Positions 49,010 through 58,160 of a stretch of DNA of 64,000 bases are shown here, piece after piece. How positions within the stretch are numbered: the stretch's first letter is position 1; each line of letters opens with the position of its first letter. The position numbers and the translations under genes were made by a program. This DNA comes from Candidatus Gastranaerophilales bacterium (lineage in GTDB: Bacteria; Cyanobacteriota; Vampirovibrionia; Gastranaerophilales; Gastranaerophilaceae). Under the pieces are notes generated by a model. It saw only the letters and a program-made list of their open reading frames with translations. It was not told the origin of the DNA and made no database searches. The stretch is taken from assembly GCA_944324395.1 (NCBI GenBank), contig CALUWC010000001.1, positions 177,069-241,068 of the forward strand, written 5' to 3'.

Positions 49010-51877
49010 ATGAGCGAGTCTAAGACTTTAATATTAATAGATGGTCATGCATTGGCGTTTCGTCAGTATTATGCGTTAGAGCGTACTAATATGAAAACAA
49101 AAGACGGAACTCCAACCTGGGCTGTTTACGGTTTTTTTAAGGCTGTATTTGACTTGTTGAAAAATGAAAATTTACATCCGGATGCTATAGGGGTTGCTTT
49201 TGATGTTTCTCATCATACTTTTAGAACTGAAAAATATGGAGAATATAAAGCAAATAGGGAAGCAATGCCAGACCCGATGAGAATTCAAATGGGGCTGATT
49301 TTTGAAGGTTTGAAAGCTTTCAATATTCCTATTTACACGAAAGAAGGCTTTGAGGCAGATGATGTTATCGGAACGATTTCCAAAAGAGCATGTGAATTGG
49401 GTCACAAAGTTTTAATATTGACGGGGGATCAGGATTCTTTTCAGCTTATTGAAAAAAATGGGTGTGTCAAAGTTATCATCCCATCTAAAGGCGAACTTGT
49501 TGAGTATGATTGGGACAGAGTTTATCAAAAACTGGGTGTTTATCCCAATCAGGTAATTGATTATAAGGCTTTGCGAGGAGATACTTCGGACAATATTCCA
49601 GGAATAAAAGGGATAGGTGAAAAGACTGCCGTAAAACTTCTTGATGAATTTAAAACGGTCGATAATGTTCTTGATAATGTCGATAAAATTTCAGGAAAGG
49701 CTGTTCAGGAAAAAATAAGAAATGGTGTAGAAGATGCGAAGTTAAGTAAATATCTGGCCACAATTGTAAGAGATGTAGATGTTCCGTTTGACTTTGATAA
49801 AACAAAAATTGAAGTTCCGGACATTTCAATGGTAACAGAATTTTTGCGTTCAATGCAATTTTACAGCTTTTTAAAGAATATTGAATTTATTTTAAAATCT
49901 TTTGATAAAGATGCGAAAGTTGTTTCTGTTGAAAATAAGGCTTTGGAATCTTCTTTATTGCAGCCTGAATTACAGACAGAGCAGAACGGGCAGCTCGGAC
50001 TTTTTGCACAGGCTGTACAATCTGAGGTTAATAAAGAAACTTTTAATGTCAATTCAAAACTTATAACGGATTCTGATGATTTTGCAATTATGATTGATGA
50101 ACTGAAAAAGCAGTCTATAATTTCGTTGAGAGTTTTTGCGGATGTAAAAAATGCACTTAATTCTCAAATTTATGGTATTGCTTTAGGATATAATAAAGCT
50201 TTTGTTTTTGATGATAAAATTCGGTATGAAGATAATGATTCTATATCTAAAGCTTTTTATATTCCGATATCTCATAATATAGAAAGACAACTGGATAAGG
50301 CTTATGTTATTGAAAACCTGTTACCGGTATTAGAAAGCGGCAATATTAAAAAAATTACTCACGATGTAAAAGTAGAGGATTGTATTTTTAGAAATCTGGG
50401 AATTCATTTAAACGGTGTGATTTTTGATACAATGCTTGCATGCTATATAAAGGATTCAAATGCAAATTCATCTTTTGATATCCAGTGTATGGAACAGATA
50501 AATCATATTTTGCCGACAATGGTTTCTGATACAAAAAAAACATCTATTGCTGAAAAAAATATAACAGATGTTAATGCATACTGTGCTGATGTAATAGCAA
50601 GCTTGTTTGAGCTTACAAAATACTGGTTGTCGCATTTAGAACCGCAAGAGTATAAAATTCTCACAGATATAGAAATTCCGCTGGCTCATGTCCTTGCTCA
50701 AATGGAATATAGCGGTGTTTGTGTTGATATTGAATATTTGCACAAATTAACTAAAGAACTGGACAGAAAAATATATTCAATCGAGCATAAAATTTATGAC
50801 CTGGCAGGTGAAGGATTTAATATCAATTCTCCCAAGCAGGTTGCATATATTTTATTTGATAAACTTGAATTAAAAACGTCTAAGAAACGTGGAAAGTCAA
50901 AAAATTCTACAAGTGCAGAGGTTTTAAATGCTCTGGCCGAAGAATATGAAATTGCGAGATTGATATTAGAATACCGTAAGTATGCAAAATTGAAATCAAC
51001 TTATACAGAAGCTCTTCCAGGTCTTATAGATTCAAAAGATTTAAGAATACATACAACATATAACCAAACTGTTACAGCAACAGGCAGACTTTCTTCTTCA
51101 AATCCTAATTTGCAAAATATCCCAGTTAGAACTGAAGATGGTAATAAAATTCGACAGGCTTTTGTTCCTCAGGATAGAAACAACAGTTTAATTATGTCGG
51201 CAGATTATTCTCAAATTGAATTGAGGCTTTTGGCACATGTATCAGGTGATGAAAATTTAATCAATGCATTTAATTCCGGTATTGATGTTCATACTTTGAC
51301 GGCATCAAAAGTTTTTGATGTTCCGATAGAAGAAGTTACAAAAGAGATGCGTTATAAGTCAAAGGCTGTAAATTTCGGAATTGTTTACGGTCAAAGCAAA
51401 TACGGACTTGCAAAAGCCCTTGGGATAAGACCGGATGAAGCGGAAATTTTTATCAACAAATATTTTGAAACATATCCGGGCATAAAAGAATATATGCATA
51501 ATATGGTTGTTCTGGTTGAAGAACAAGGATATGTTGAAACTATTTTCGGCCGTCGGCGATATTTAAAAAATGAAATAAACAGCCCGAATGTTATGATTAG
51601 GGAATTTGCTAAAAGAGCTGCAATAAATCACCCGATGCAAGGTTCAGCATCTGATTTGATTAAACTTGCAATGATTGATTTTTCAAAAGCTTTAGCCGAT
51701 AATAATTTAGAATCTAAACTGATTATTCAGGTTCATGATGAACTTGTTGTTGAAGTTCTCAAAAGTGAATTTGAAGTAGTTAAGAGTTTAATATTGAAAT
51801 CTATGGAATTAGGCCAGCCGTTGAAAGTTCCGTTGCTGGTAGATATAAATGCAGGTGGGTCATGGAAAGAATCGTAA
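49010..51877 (+). CDS. polA: DNA polymerase I
   Basis: A 955-residue family A polymerase. The 5' nuclease domain is at the N-terminus (LILIDGHALAFRQYYAL, GDTSDNIPGIKGIGEKTA). The polymerase domain has TVTATGRLSSSNPNLQNIP, ADYSQIELR near 731, YKSKAVNFGIVYGQ and QVHDELVVE. In the middle, the 3'-5' exonuclease motif I (normally DTET) reads RVFADVKN, so proofreading is probably lost, although DVK and FDTML segments remain. It fills gaps in repair and removes primers. A small lipoprotein gene overlaps its end by 16 bases. Confidence 0.95.
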   Translation: MSESKTLILIDGHALAFRQYYALERTNMKTKDGTPTWAVYGFFKAVFDLLKNENLHPDAIGVAFDVSHHTFRTEKYGEYKANREAMPDPMRIQMGLIFEGLKAFNIPIYTKEGFEADDVIGTISKRACELGHKVLILTGDQDSFQLIEKNGCVKVIIPSKGELVEYDWDRVYQKLGVYPNQVIDYKALRGDTSDNIPGIKGIGEKTAVKLLDEFKTVDNVLDNVDKISGKAVQEKIRNGVEDAKLSKYLATIVRDVDVPFDFDKTKIEVPDISMVTEFLRSMQFYSFLKNIEFILKSFDKDAKVVSVENKALESSLLQPELQTEQNGQLGLFAQAVQSEVNKETFNVNSKLITDSDDFAIMIDELKKQSIISLRVFADVKNALNSQIYGIALGYNKAFVFDDKIRYEDNDSISKAFYIPISHNIERQLDKAYVIENLLPVLESGNIKKITHDVKVEDCIFRNLGIHLNGVIFDTMLACYIKDSNANSSFDIQCMEQINHILPTMVSDTKKTSIAEKNITDVNAYCADVIASLFELTKYWLSHLEPQEYKILTDIEIPLAHVLAQMEYSGVCVDIEYLHKLTKELDRKIYSIEHKIYDLAGEGFNINSPKQVAYILFDKLELKTSKKRGKSKNSTSAEVLNALAEEYEIARLILEYRKYAKLKSTYTEALPGLIDSKDLRIHTTYNQTVTATGRLSSSNPNLQNIPVRTEDGNKIRQAFVPQDRNNSLIMSADYSQIELRLLAHVSGDENLINAFNSGIDVHTLTASKVFDVPIEEVTKEMRYKSKAVNFGIVYGQSKYGLAKALGIRPDEAEIFINKYFETYPGIKEYMHNMVVLVEEQGYVETIFGRRRYLKNEINSPNVMIREFAKRAAINHPMQGSASDLIKLAMIDFSKALADNNLESKLIIQVHDELVVEVLKSEFEVVKSLILKSMELGQPLKVPLLVDINAGGSWKES

Positions 51878-52284
51878 AATCAATATTATTAGGACTGCTG
51901 TTGTTAACTTCGTGTACTCCGGTTTATTCGGCCGGAGAACAGTTGAGCTTGAGTACTTTAATAACTTCTCAAAATGTACACTTTGAAAGCTGTACAAAAG
52001 TTTTCAATACTGATAATATTTCATTATTTTATCTTACATTAGCCGCAATCAATGCAAACAGATTTACGGTTGATGAAATTCAGTCAAAATCAGGTTATAT
52101 ATTATTTACAGCTGTTAATAAAAAGTTTTTGGCAATGGTTTCAAATGTTAACACAAATCAGGGGTTAGTGAGAATTACTCCTGCTGATAATAACTATTAT
52201 TTTCAGCCAGGAATAGTATTGAATATTTTCAAATATATAGAGCTGAATTTGGATAAAAAGCCCGAAGAAGTCAGTTTGTATTAG
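51862..52284 (+). CDS. Hypothetical small lipoprotein or secreted protein
   Basis: A 140-residue protein with a signal sequence (SILLGLLLLTSC) whose LTSC is a good lipobox; VYSA just after could be an alternative cleavage site. The mature part (about 120 residues) has no domain I recognise. The start lies inside the polA end (16-base overlap), so expression is coupled. It converges with tlyA, overlapping by four bases. Likely anchored to a membrane on the outer side. Confidence 0.72.
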   Translation: MERIVKSILLGLLLLTSCTPVYSAGEQLSLSTLITSQNVHFESCTKVFNTDNISLFYLTLAAINANRFTVDEIQSKSGYILFTAVNKKFLAMVSNVNTNQGLVRITPADNNYYFQPGIVLNIFKYIELNLDKKPEEVSLY

Positions 52285-53096
52285 TTATTTAGGTTTTCAA
52301 AAGCTGAAGATACAATATCTTTGATGTTATAAGAATTTTCCAATTTTTCTGTAGAAAGCCAAATTAGATATTCAATGTTTCCAGCCGGTCCTTTTATAGA
52401 GGAATATGTAAGTCCTTTAATTGAGTAGTCGAGTTCAACAGCACAATTTATAACATTTTTGATTACTTCAATATGCGTTTTGGAATCTTTTACAACTCCT
52501 CCTTTTTCGACATTGTCTTTCCCTGCTTCAAATTGGGGTTTGATAAGACATATCATTTCGTGAAATTCCGGATTGAGAAGAGTTTTTAAATTTTTTAAGA
52601 CTCTGGTCAAAGAAATAAAAGACAAATCACTTACTAATAAATCAGCCCAAATATCATCTTCAGAATAAATATCCTGCGGTGTGCATATTTTTAAATTAGT
52701 TTTTTCGATAGTTTTAACTCTTTTATCTGAACGGATTTTCCAGTCAAGCTGACCGTATCCTACATCAACAGCATAAACAAATTTTGCACCGTTTTGCAGC
52801 AGGCAATCTGTAAATCCGCCAGTAGAGGCTCCTGCATCAAAACAAATTCTGTTTTCTACTACAGGGTGAAACGTATCAAGAGCTTTTTTTAGTTTAAATC
52901 CGCCTCTTGAAACATAAGGCATAGATTTTACCTGAATATCGTATTCTTTGTTCAAATTGATTTGATATCCGGCTTTTGTAATATATTCATCATTGATTTT
53001 AACGTTTCCGGCAAGAATTGCAGCAGAGGCTTTGCTTTTTGTTTCAAAGTACCCTAAATCTGTAAGATATTTATCTAATCTTTCTTTATTTTGCAT
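52281..53096 (-). CDS. tlyA: TlyA-family rRNA 2'-O-methyltransferase
   Basis: A 271-residue protein from the ATG at 53096, which overlaps the tatD end by 11 bases; longer starts would run further into tatD. An N-terminal S4 RNA-binding domain (about 5-60, RLDKYLTDLGYFETKSKA) precedes an FtsJ-like methyltransferase: CFDAGASTGGFTDCLLQ, VYAVDVGYGQL, SDLSFISL and LIKPQFEAG. Members 2'-O-methylate rRNA; some were called hemolysins. Confidence 0.88.
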   Translation of the reverse strand: MQNKERLDKYLTDLGYFETKSKASAAILAGNVKINDEYITKAGYQINLNKEYDIQVKSMPYVSRGGFKLKKALDTFHPVVENRICFDAGASTGGFTDCLLQNGAKFVYAVDVGYGQLDWKIRSDKRVKTIEKTNLKICTPQDIYSEDDIWADLLVSDLSFISLTRVLKNLKTLLNPEFHEMICLIKPQFEAGKDNVEKGGVVKDSKTHIEVIKNVINCAVELDYSIKGLTYSSIKGPAGNIEYLIWLSTEKLENSYNIKDIVSSAFENLNN

Positions 53097-53868
53097 TAAA
53101 ATTAAAAATCCTTTCTGCATTTTTTGTCGTAATTTCTGCAATTTCATCTGCGGTTGTGTTTCTTAATTCTGCTACAGCCCGGGCAACATAAGTTACATAG
53201 AGAGGCTGATTTTCCTTTCCTCTATACGGTACCGGAGCCAGATAAGGGTCGTCAGTTTCTAATAATAAATATTCAAGCGGTATATTTGCGGCTACTTCTT
53301 TTGCTTTTATTGCATTTTTAAACGTTACAACTCCGCCTAGAGCTATATAAATGCCTTCTTTTATGCATTCTTTTGCAAATTCAAGACTGCCCGAAAAACA
53401 GTGCAGAATAGCTGTAGAATTTTTGTTATATTTTTTTAGAATTTCCAGAGTATCTTGATGGGCTTCTCTGGAATGTATATTCAAAGGCAGGTTCATTTGA
53501 TTAGCAAATTCTATTTGTTTAATAAATACTTCTTTTTGGAGTTCTTTAAATGATTTATCCCAATAATAATCCAGTCCGATTTCTCCTATACCGATTATTT
53601 TTTTGTTATTTTTTATGATATTTTCCATATCTGAAAGTGTTTTTTCAGAAAAATCCCAAACTTCTTCCGGAAAAACTCCGACATAACCAAATACATCATC
53701 ATATTTCCGGATAAATTTATCTACATCAAAAATATCTTTTGAAGTGCTGGATGGTACAATGATGATAATACGGGCATTCTGAGCATTGGAAATAGCCGTA
53801 TCAATGTCCGTTTTTTCAAGCATATTAACATGTGAATGCGTATTGATAATATAAGGTTTTGTGTTCAT
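53086..53868 (-). CDS. tatD: TatD-family metal-dependent deoxyribonuclease
   Basis: A 260-residue TIM-barrel hydrolase. Metal ligands are visible: H11-S-H13 in NTHSHVNM, GEIGLDYYWD, NIHSREAH, ILHCFSGS and the late LLLETDDPYLAP. Members are 3'-5' DNA exonucleases or general nucleases in repair. It overlaps the start of tlyA and is preceded by a 43-base gap. Confidence 0.9.
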   Translation of the reverse strand: MNTKPYIINTHSHVNMLEKTDIDTAISNAQNARIIIIVPSSTSKDIFDVDKFIRKYDDVFGYVGVFPEEVWDFSEKTLSDMENIIKNNKKIIGIGEIGLDYYWDKSFKELQKEVFIKQIEFANQMNLPLNIHSREAHQDTLEILKKYNKNSTAILHCFSGSLEFAKECIKEGIYIALGGVVTFKNAIKAKEVAANIPLEYLLLETDDPYLAPVPYRGKENQPLYVTYVARAVAELRNTTADEIAEITTKNAERIFNFNAK

Positions 53869-53911
53869 AAGCCGATTATAACATTAACACGCAAAATATA
53901 ATAAAACAGTT

Positions 53912-54163
53912 TTATACAAATTCTACCATATTTGATAATGGAATTTCTGATAACAAATTTTGTACATTCTGGGTAACTTTATATTTATATTTTTGTTTAC
54001 AGTTTTTATTTATTCCGTATGTGGAGATCATTATTACTGTTTTAGCAGCTTCAAATAAATTCAGGTCAGATAAATCTATTATTTCATTTTTATAGTTGTT
54101 TATTTTCTCTATTATTTCTTGTTTTGTCATTTTGGATGTTGTTATTTTAAATTTGTTTTCCAT
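53912..54163 (-). CDS. Hypothetical 83-residue protein
   Basis: A small Asn/Ile/Lys-rich frame starting MENKFKITTSKMTKQEII, with an AAGGTAA site. Predicted helical in the first half; two lysine-rich stretches later. No motif recognised. It precedes tatD on the same strand. Coding is likely from the ribosome binding site and composition but not certain. Confidence 0.5.
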   Translation of the reverse strand: MENKFKITTSKMTKQEIIEKINNYKNEIIDLSDLNLFEAAKTVIMISTYGINKNCKQKYKYKVTQNVQNLLSEIPLSNMVEFV

Positions 54164-54285
54164 AATTTACCTTTTCTTAAATTATAATTTCGGTAATAAT
54201 TTACGAAATATAAAATAATTTGTAAAAAATACTGTGTTTATATGATATTTGTTGTATAATACAGCATGAGTTAAGTGAGGTGGAT

Positions 54286-55266
54286 ATGGTGTCTATGACT
54301 TTAAGTAAAATTAATGAACTGGCAAAAGAGGTTTTGGAAATTGAAGCAAATTCAATTTTGAGATTAAAAAATAATATTGGCGAGGAATTCGATAAGGCTA
54401 TTGATATTTTATATAATTGCAAAGGCAGAGTTATAGTTACAGGAATGGGTAAATCCGGTATTATAGGTAAAAAAATTGCTGCGACAATGTCATCTACCGG
54501 TACTCCGGCATATTTTCTGCATCCGGCAGAAAGTACGCATGGGGATTCCGGTGTAATAACAAGGAATGATGTTATTATTGCTATTTCTAACAGCGGAGAA
54601 ACTCAGGAATTGATGAATTTATTACCTTTGATTAAACGTTTCGGCTGTGAAATGATTGGGATGACAGGCAATATCAATTCTACTTTAGCTAAAACCAGTG
54701 AAGTTGTTCTGGATATTTCAGTTGAAAAAGAAGCTTGTCCTTTGGGTAAAGCTCCTACTGCAAGTACAACTGCTACTTTAGCAATGGGTGACGCTCTTGC
54801 TGTATGTTTAATGGAGAAAAAAGGTTTTACTAAAGAAGATTTTCTTATGTATCATCCTTCAGGAAAATTGGGTAAAGGTCTAACTTATAAAGTTAAAGAT
54901 TTGATGATTTCAGGTGATAGAATGCCTCTGGTTTCTGTTGAGGATTCTTTTACAGATGTTATAAATATTATTTCTGAATATAAACTCGGTATGGCAATGG
55001 TTATTTCTTCAGATAAGAAGCTTCAAGGTGTTTTGACAGACGGAGATATCAGAAGAACTATAATAAAATACCCGAATATTACAAATCTTCGAATAAAAGA
55101 TGTTATGACTGCAAATCCGAAAAGAATTACCGAAGATGCTTATGCAGCATCAGCCTTGAATCTCATGGAAAAATATTCAATTACAGCATTGGCTGTTGTC
55201 GATGAAAATAATATTCCGGTCGGAGTAATTCACGTTCATGATTTGTTGAGAGCCGGAGTAGCATAA
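54286..55266 (+). CDS. kdsD: D-arabinose 5-phosphate isomerase
   Basis: A 326-residue isomerase making arabinose-5-phosphate, the precursor of Kdo. A SIS domain (about 35-180: VIVTGMGKSGIIGKKIAATM, ISNSGETQEL) is followed by two CBS repeats (about 205-325: LMISGDRMPLVSVEDSF, GVLTDGDIRR). The ATG at 54286 has GAGG five bases upstream; the GTG at 54280 lies inside that site. A TATAAT at 54255-54260 is a likely -10. It overlaps kdsC by one base. Confidence 0.93.
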   Translation: MVSMTLSKINELAKEVLEIEANSILRLKNNIGEEFDKAIDILYNCKGRVIVTGMGKSGIIGKKIAATMSSTGTPAYFLHPAESTHGDSGVITRNDVIIAISNSGETQELMNLLPLIKRFGCEMIGMTGNINSTLAKTSEVVLDISVEKEACPLGKAPTASTTATLAMGDALAVCLMEKKGFTKEDFLMYHPSGKLGKGLTYKVKDLMISGDRMPLVSVEDSFTDVINIISEYKLGMAMVISSDKKLQGVLTDGDIRRTIIKYPNITNLRIKDVMTANPKRITEDAYAASALNLMEKYSITALAVVDENNIPVGVIHVHDLLRAGVA

Positions 55267-55757
55267 TGGATTTAAATAACAGAGCTAAAAATATAAAGCT
55301 TTTAGCTTTTGACGTAGACGGCGTTATGACAGACGGCAGTATTACTTATGATGAGAATGGTGTAGAATATAAGACATTCAATGCTAAAGATGGTCATGGG
55401 TTAGCTAAAATGGCAAAAAACGGTTTCATTACAGCTATTATTACAGGCAGAAGAAACGGAACTGTTGATCGCAGAGCTTTGGACTTAAAAGTTACAGAAG
55501 TTTTTCAGGGTGTGAAAAATAAACTTCCTATACTTGAGGGTATAATGGAAAAGTACGGAGTTGATTTTTCTCAAGTTTCTTACATGGGTGATGACGAACC
55601 TGATATTTGTATTTTAGAAAAGGTTGCAATTGCGGCTTGTCCTGCGGATGCTGTTGATAAAGTTCAGAAAGTTTGCAATTTCAGAGCTTCAAAAACCGGT
55701 GGTCATGGTGCAGTCAGAGAGTTGTGTGATTTTATATATGAATCTCAGGTTGATTAA
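55266..55757 (+). CDS. kdsC: 3-deoxy-D-manno-octulosonate 8-phosphate phosphatase
   Basis: A 163-residue C0-type HAD phosphatase. Motif I is FDVDGVMTDG (D16, D18), motif II IITGRR, motif III with MGDDEPDI. It removes phosphate from Kdo-8-phosphate in LPS core synthesis. Its start overlaps the kdsD stop (TAATG), a classic pair, and queD follows 24 bases later. Confidence 0.94.
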   Translation: MDLNNRAKNIKLLAFDVDGVMTDGSITYDENGVEYKTFNAKDGHGLAKMAKNGFITAIITGRRNGTVDRRALDLKVTEVFQGVKNKLPILEGIMEKYGVDFSQVSYMGDDEPDICILEKVAIAACPADAVDKVQKVCNFRASKTGGHGAVRELCDFIYESQVD

Positions 55758-55781
55758 GTTTAGATAAAAGAGGATAAGAAT

Positions 55782-56144
55782 ATGTACGAAATTAAAACAC
55801 AGGCATTTTTTTCCGCAGCACATCATTTGTTGAACTATGACGGAGAATGCGAAAATCAGCATGGACACAATTGGATGGTTGAGGCTTTTGTTCAGGGCGA
55901 GGTTTTAAATCAAAGTAATATTTTAATTGATTATAAAGTGCTGAAAAAAGAATTAAATGCTGTTTTGGATACTTTGGATCATAAAGATTTAAACGATTTG
56001 CCTGAATTTAAAGGAGAGAGTCCTTCAAGCGAGATGATTTCAGCTTATATTTATGCTAAATTAAAAGAGAAGATTGTTCAGCTAAGCAAAATTACGGTTT
56101 GGGAAACTCAAACGTCATGCTGTTCATATTTTGAGGCTGAATAG
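55782..56144 (+). CDS. queD: 6-carboxytetrahydropterin synthase
   Basis: A 120-residue PTPS-family enzyme. Zinc-binding and catalytic residues are visible: HH at 14-15, C23-x3-H27-G-H29. LDHKDLN and a late WETQTSC stretch agree with QueD, which makes 6-carboxytetrahydropterin on the queuosine route. The upstream GTP cyclohydrolase, QueC and QueE are not in the window; QueA is at 23.6 kb. Confidence 0.9.
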   Translation: MYEIKTQAFFSAAHHLLNYDGECENQHGHNWMVEAFVQGEVLNQSNILIDYKVLKKELNAVLDTLDHKDLNDLPEFKGESPSSEMISAYIYAKLKEKIVQLSKITVWETQTSCCSYFEAE

Positions 56145-56172
56145 TTATTTTTTAGAATGAGGGATATTTTTA

Positions 56173-57024
56173 ATGAATTTATTGCAATCTATATTGATGG
56201 GGATAGTACAAGGGCTGAGCGAATTTTTACCTATTTCAAGTTCAGCACATTTAGTTTTTACTTCTAATTTTTACAAAGTGATAAAAAATATTCCAATAGC
56301 AGAGCAGTCAACGGAAGAAGTGTTTTTTGATATTATGCTGCACCTTGGAACATTGATTGCTGTTTTAATCTTTTTTAGAAAAGATGTTTGGGAAATTTGT
56401 AAAGCTTTGTTTGTTGCAATAAAGAAAAAAGATTATTCTGAAAAAAATGCGAAATTGGGCTTGTATATAATTGCAGGAACTATTGTTACAATTGCTCTGG
56501 CTCTTCCGTTTCATGATGTTGCAAATGATTTGGTCTTTCACCCTGCACTTGTCGGAGGTTTACTTATTATAACCGGTGGAGTTCTTTTCTTTAGTGAATA
56601 TTTATCCAAAAAGCATGGCGGCGGTACTGATGATTGCAAAATGACGATAAAACAAGCTCTTTTAATTGGTCTGGCTCAAGGTTTTGCCGTTCTTCCCGGA
56701 TTTTCTCGTTCAGGCTGGACAATGGCAACCGGACTATTTACCGGTTTAGATAGAAAAACCGCAGCTAGATATTCATTTTTACTGAGTATTCCTATTATAC
56801 TCGGTGCATCAATGGTTTATCCGTTGGTGAAAATAGATGTTCATGAAGCATTAACCTATAATTGGACTGCTATAATTTTAGGAACATTAGTTTCCGGTGC
56901 AGTTGGTTATTTATGTATTAAATATTTTATGAAATTTATTTCAAAATTTTCGTTGAATATTTTTGGGTACTATTGCGTAATAATGGGCATTTTTACTCTT
57001 ATATTTTTTAATATTTATAAATAA
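56173..57024 (+). CDS. uppP: Undecaprenyl-diphosphatase
   Basis: A 283-residue polytopic membrane enzyme recycling undecaprenyl pyrophosphate for peptidoglycan and LPS synthesis. Motifs: GIVQGLSEFLPISSSAHL near the N-terminus and VLPGFSRSGWTMATGLFTG near 177. It is the BacA type, linked to bacitracin resistance. It follows queD by 28 bases with a GAGGGA site. Confidence 0.94.
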   Translation: MNLLQSILMGIVQGLSEFLPISSSAHLVFTSNFYKVIKNIPIAEQSTEEVFFDIMLHLGTLIAVLIFFRKDVWEICKALFVAIKKKDYSEKNAKLGLYIIAGTIVTIALALPFHDVANDLVFHPALVGGLLIITGGVLFFSEYLSKKHGGGTDDCKMTIKQALLIGLAQGFAVLPGFSRSGWTMATGLFTGLDRKTAARYSFLLSIPIILGASMVYPLVKIDVHEALTYNWTAIILGTLVSGAVGYLCIKYFMKFISKFSLNIFGYYCVIMGIFTLIFFNIYK

Positions 57025-57078
57025 AAATTTTTGTTAAAATTTGTAAATATAATAAGTGCAAGATAACAAAAAAATACC

Positions 57079-57105
57079 TTGACGGGTATTCTAATGATGT
57101 AAAAT
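57079..57105 (+). promoter_or_regulatory. Promoter of the membrane protein-GH13 operon
   Basis: TTGACG (57079-57084), a 15-base spacer and TAAAAT (57100-57105) with TG just before. The ATG is at 57117 and has GGAG at 57108-57111. The spacer is one to two bases short of ideal. Confidence 0.45.
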
Positions 57106-57116
57106 GCGGAGTTATC

Positions 57117-58160
57117 ATGATCTTACCAATTAGTAATTTTAGTGAGAAAAATCTAACATTCAAATCTAAAGCAAAAAAGGGGGATAGTGAAGATGTATCT
57201 TATGATAAAGATACTCTGCTTGAAAATACTTTCACAAACAGAACCCGAATTGCATTAGATAAATTCACAAAAGCTTTTACTATTTATCCGGCTAAAGGAT
57301 TGAAAGGGAGCAAAAATTCAAATTTTTACGAGTTTTTGACAATGGGTACTGTTCCGTATGTTATTGGCAGCATTATGTTAATGTCAATTTTTAATTCCGC
57401 AAATAAACATTATTTGCCTACCCAGCGTTCTAATGCTGCAAAATTAGGCAGTAAAATGGCTTTGGGTGTTGTTTTGTACTGCGTGTTTAAAGAACTTTCT
57501 AAATTTTTGATAACTCAGCCTGTAAAATGGAAAACCGGTATAGATACAGAATTGCCTTATGCTAAAGTGAATTATTTATTGCAAGAATCTCCGGATGATT
57601 ATAACTTAACTAGTATTGAGTATCACAAAGTCGGGGAGAGTGTTGATTTTCCGAGATGGGATCAATTGTATGGGGATCCTAAAAAAGGTGAAAAATTAAA
57701 CTTCAGATATGATAAAATAGCTGAGAAAAACGGTTTAGGAACTGATTTAAATGATTCTGATCAGGAAGTTAAACCGATGTATAAAGAGGTTCTGGTAAAA
57801 TCTAAACTGGCCAAAAGTTTCACTTCATTCATGTGGGCTGCTACAGCTGTATGTTTAGCATTCCAGAAACCATGGGAAAGATATTTTAATGTTGCAACTT
57901 TGAAATTCTGGAAACCAAAAGAATTTGCTCATTCATTAAGCGTTCTGGGCAGAAGCTTTGTTGATAGTGTAAAAGAATTGTATAAAGGCTCTCCTGAATC
58001 ATTCTCTAAATTAGAAAGACATTCAGGGAAAGTTCTTCTCGGAGCATCTACTTTGGTGACACTTTTGAGTTTACTGAATACTTTACATATTACCAAGAAG
58101 CCTTCAAAGACTACAGCGGAAGATGTTATGGATAAAAATAAAGAAAGTGTGGTGAGTTAA
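57117..58160 (+). CDS. Hypothetical membrane protein of a conserved-looking three-gene operon
   Basis: A 347-residue protein with a polar N-terminus (MILPISNFSEKNLTFKSK), likely membrane helices near 74-93, 111-126, 230-248 and 305-323, and a soluble loop (about 150-225) containing FPRWDQLYGDPKKG. No domain recognised. The next gene starts on the base after its stop, so the two are translated together. Together with the following gene it could form a membrane complex serving the GH13 enzyme; this is inference from layout. Confidence 0.78.
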   Translation: MILPISNFSEKNLTFKSKAKKGDSEDVSYDKDTLLENTFTNRTRIALDKFTKAFTIYPAKGLKGSKNSNFYEFLTMGTVPYVIGSIMLMSIFNSANKHYLPTQRSNAAKLGSKMALGVVLYCVFKELSKFLITQPVKWKTGIDTELPYAKVNYLLQESPDDYNLTSIEYHKVGESVDFPRWDQLYGDPKKGEKLNFRYDKIAEKNGLGTDLNDSDQEVKPMYKEVLVKSKLAKSFTSFMWAATAVCLAFQKPWERYFNVATLKFWKPKEFAHSLSVLGRSFVDSVKELYKGSPESFSKLERHSGKVLLGASTLVTLLSLLNTLHITKKPSKTTAEDVMDKNKESVVS

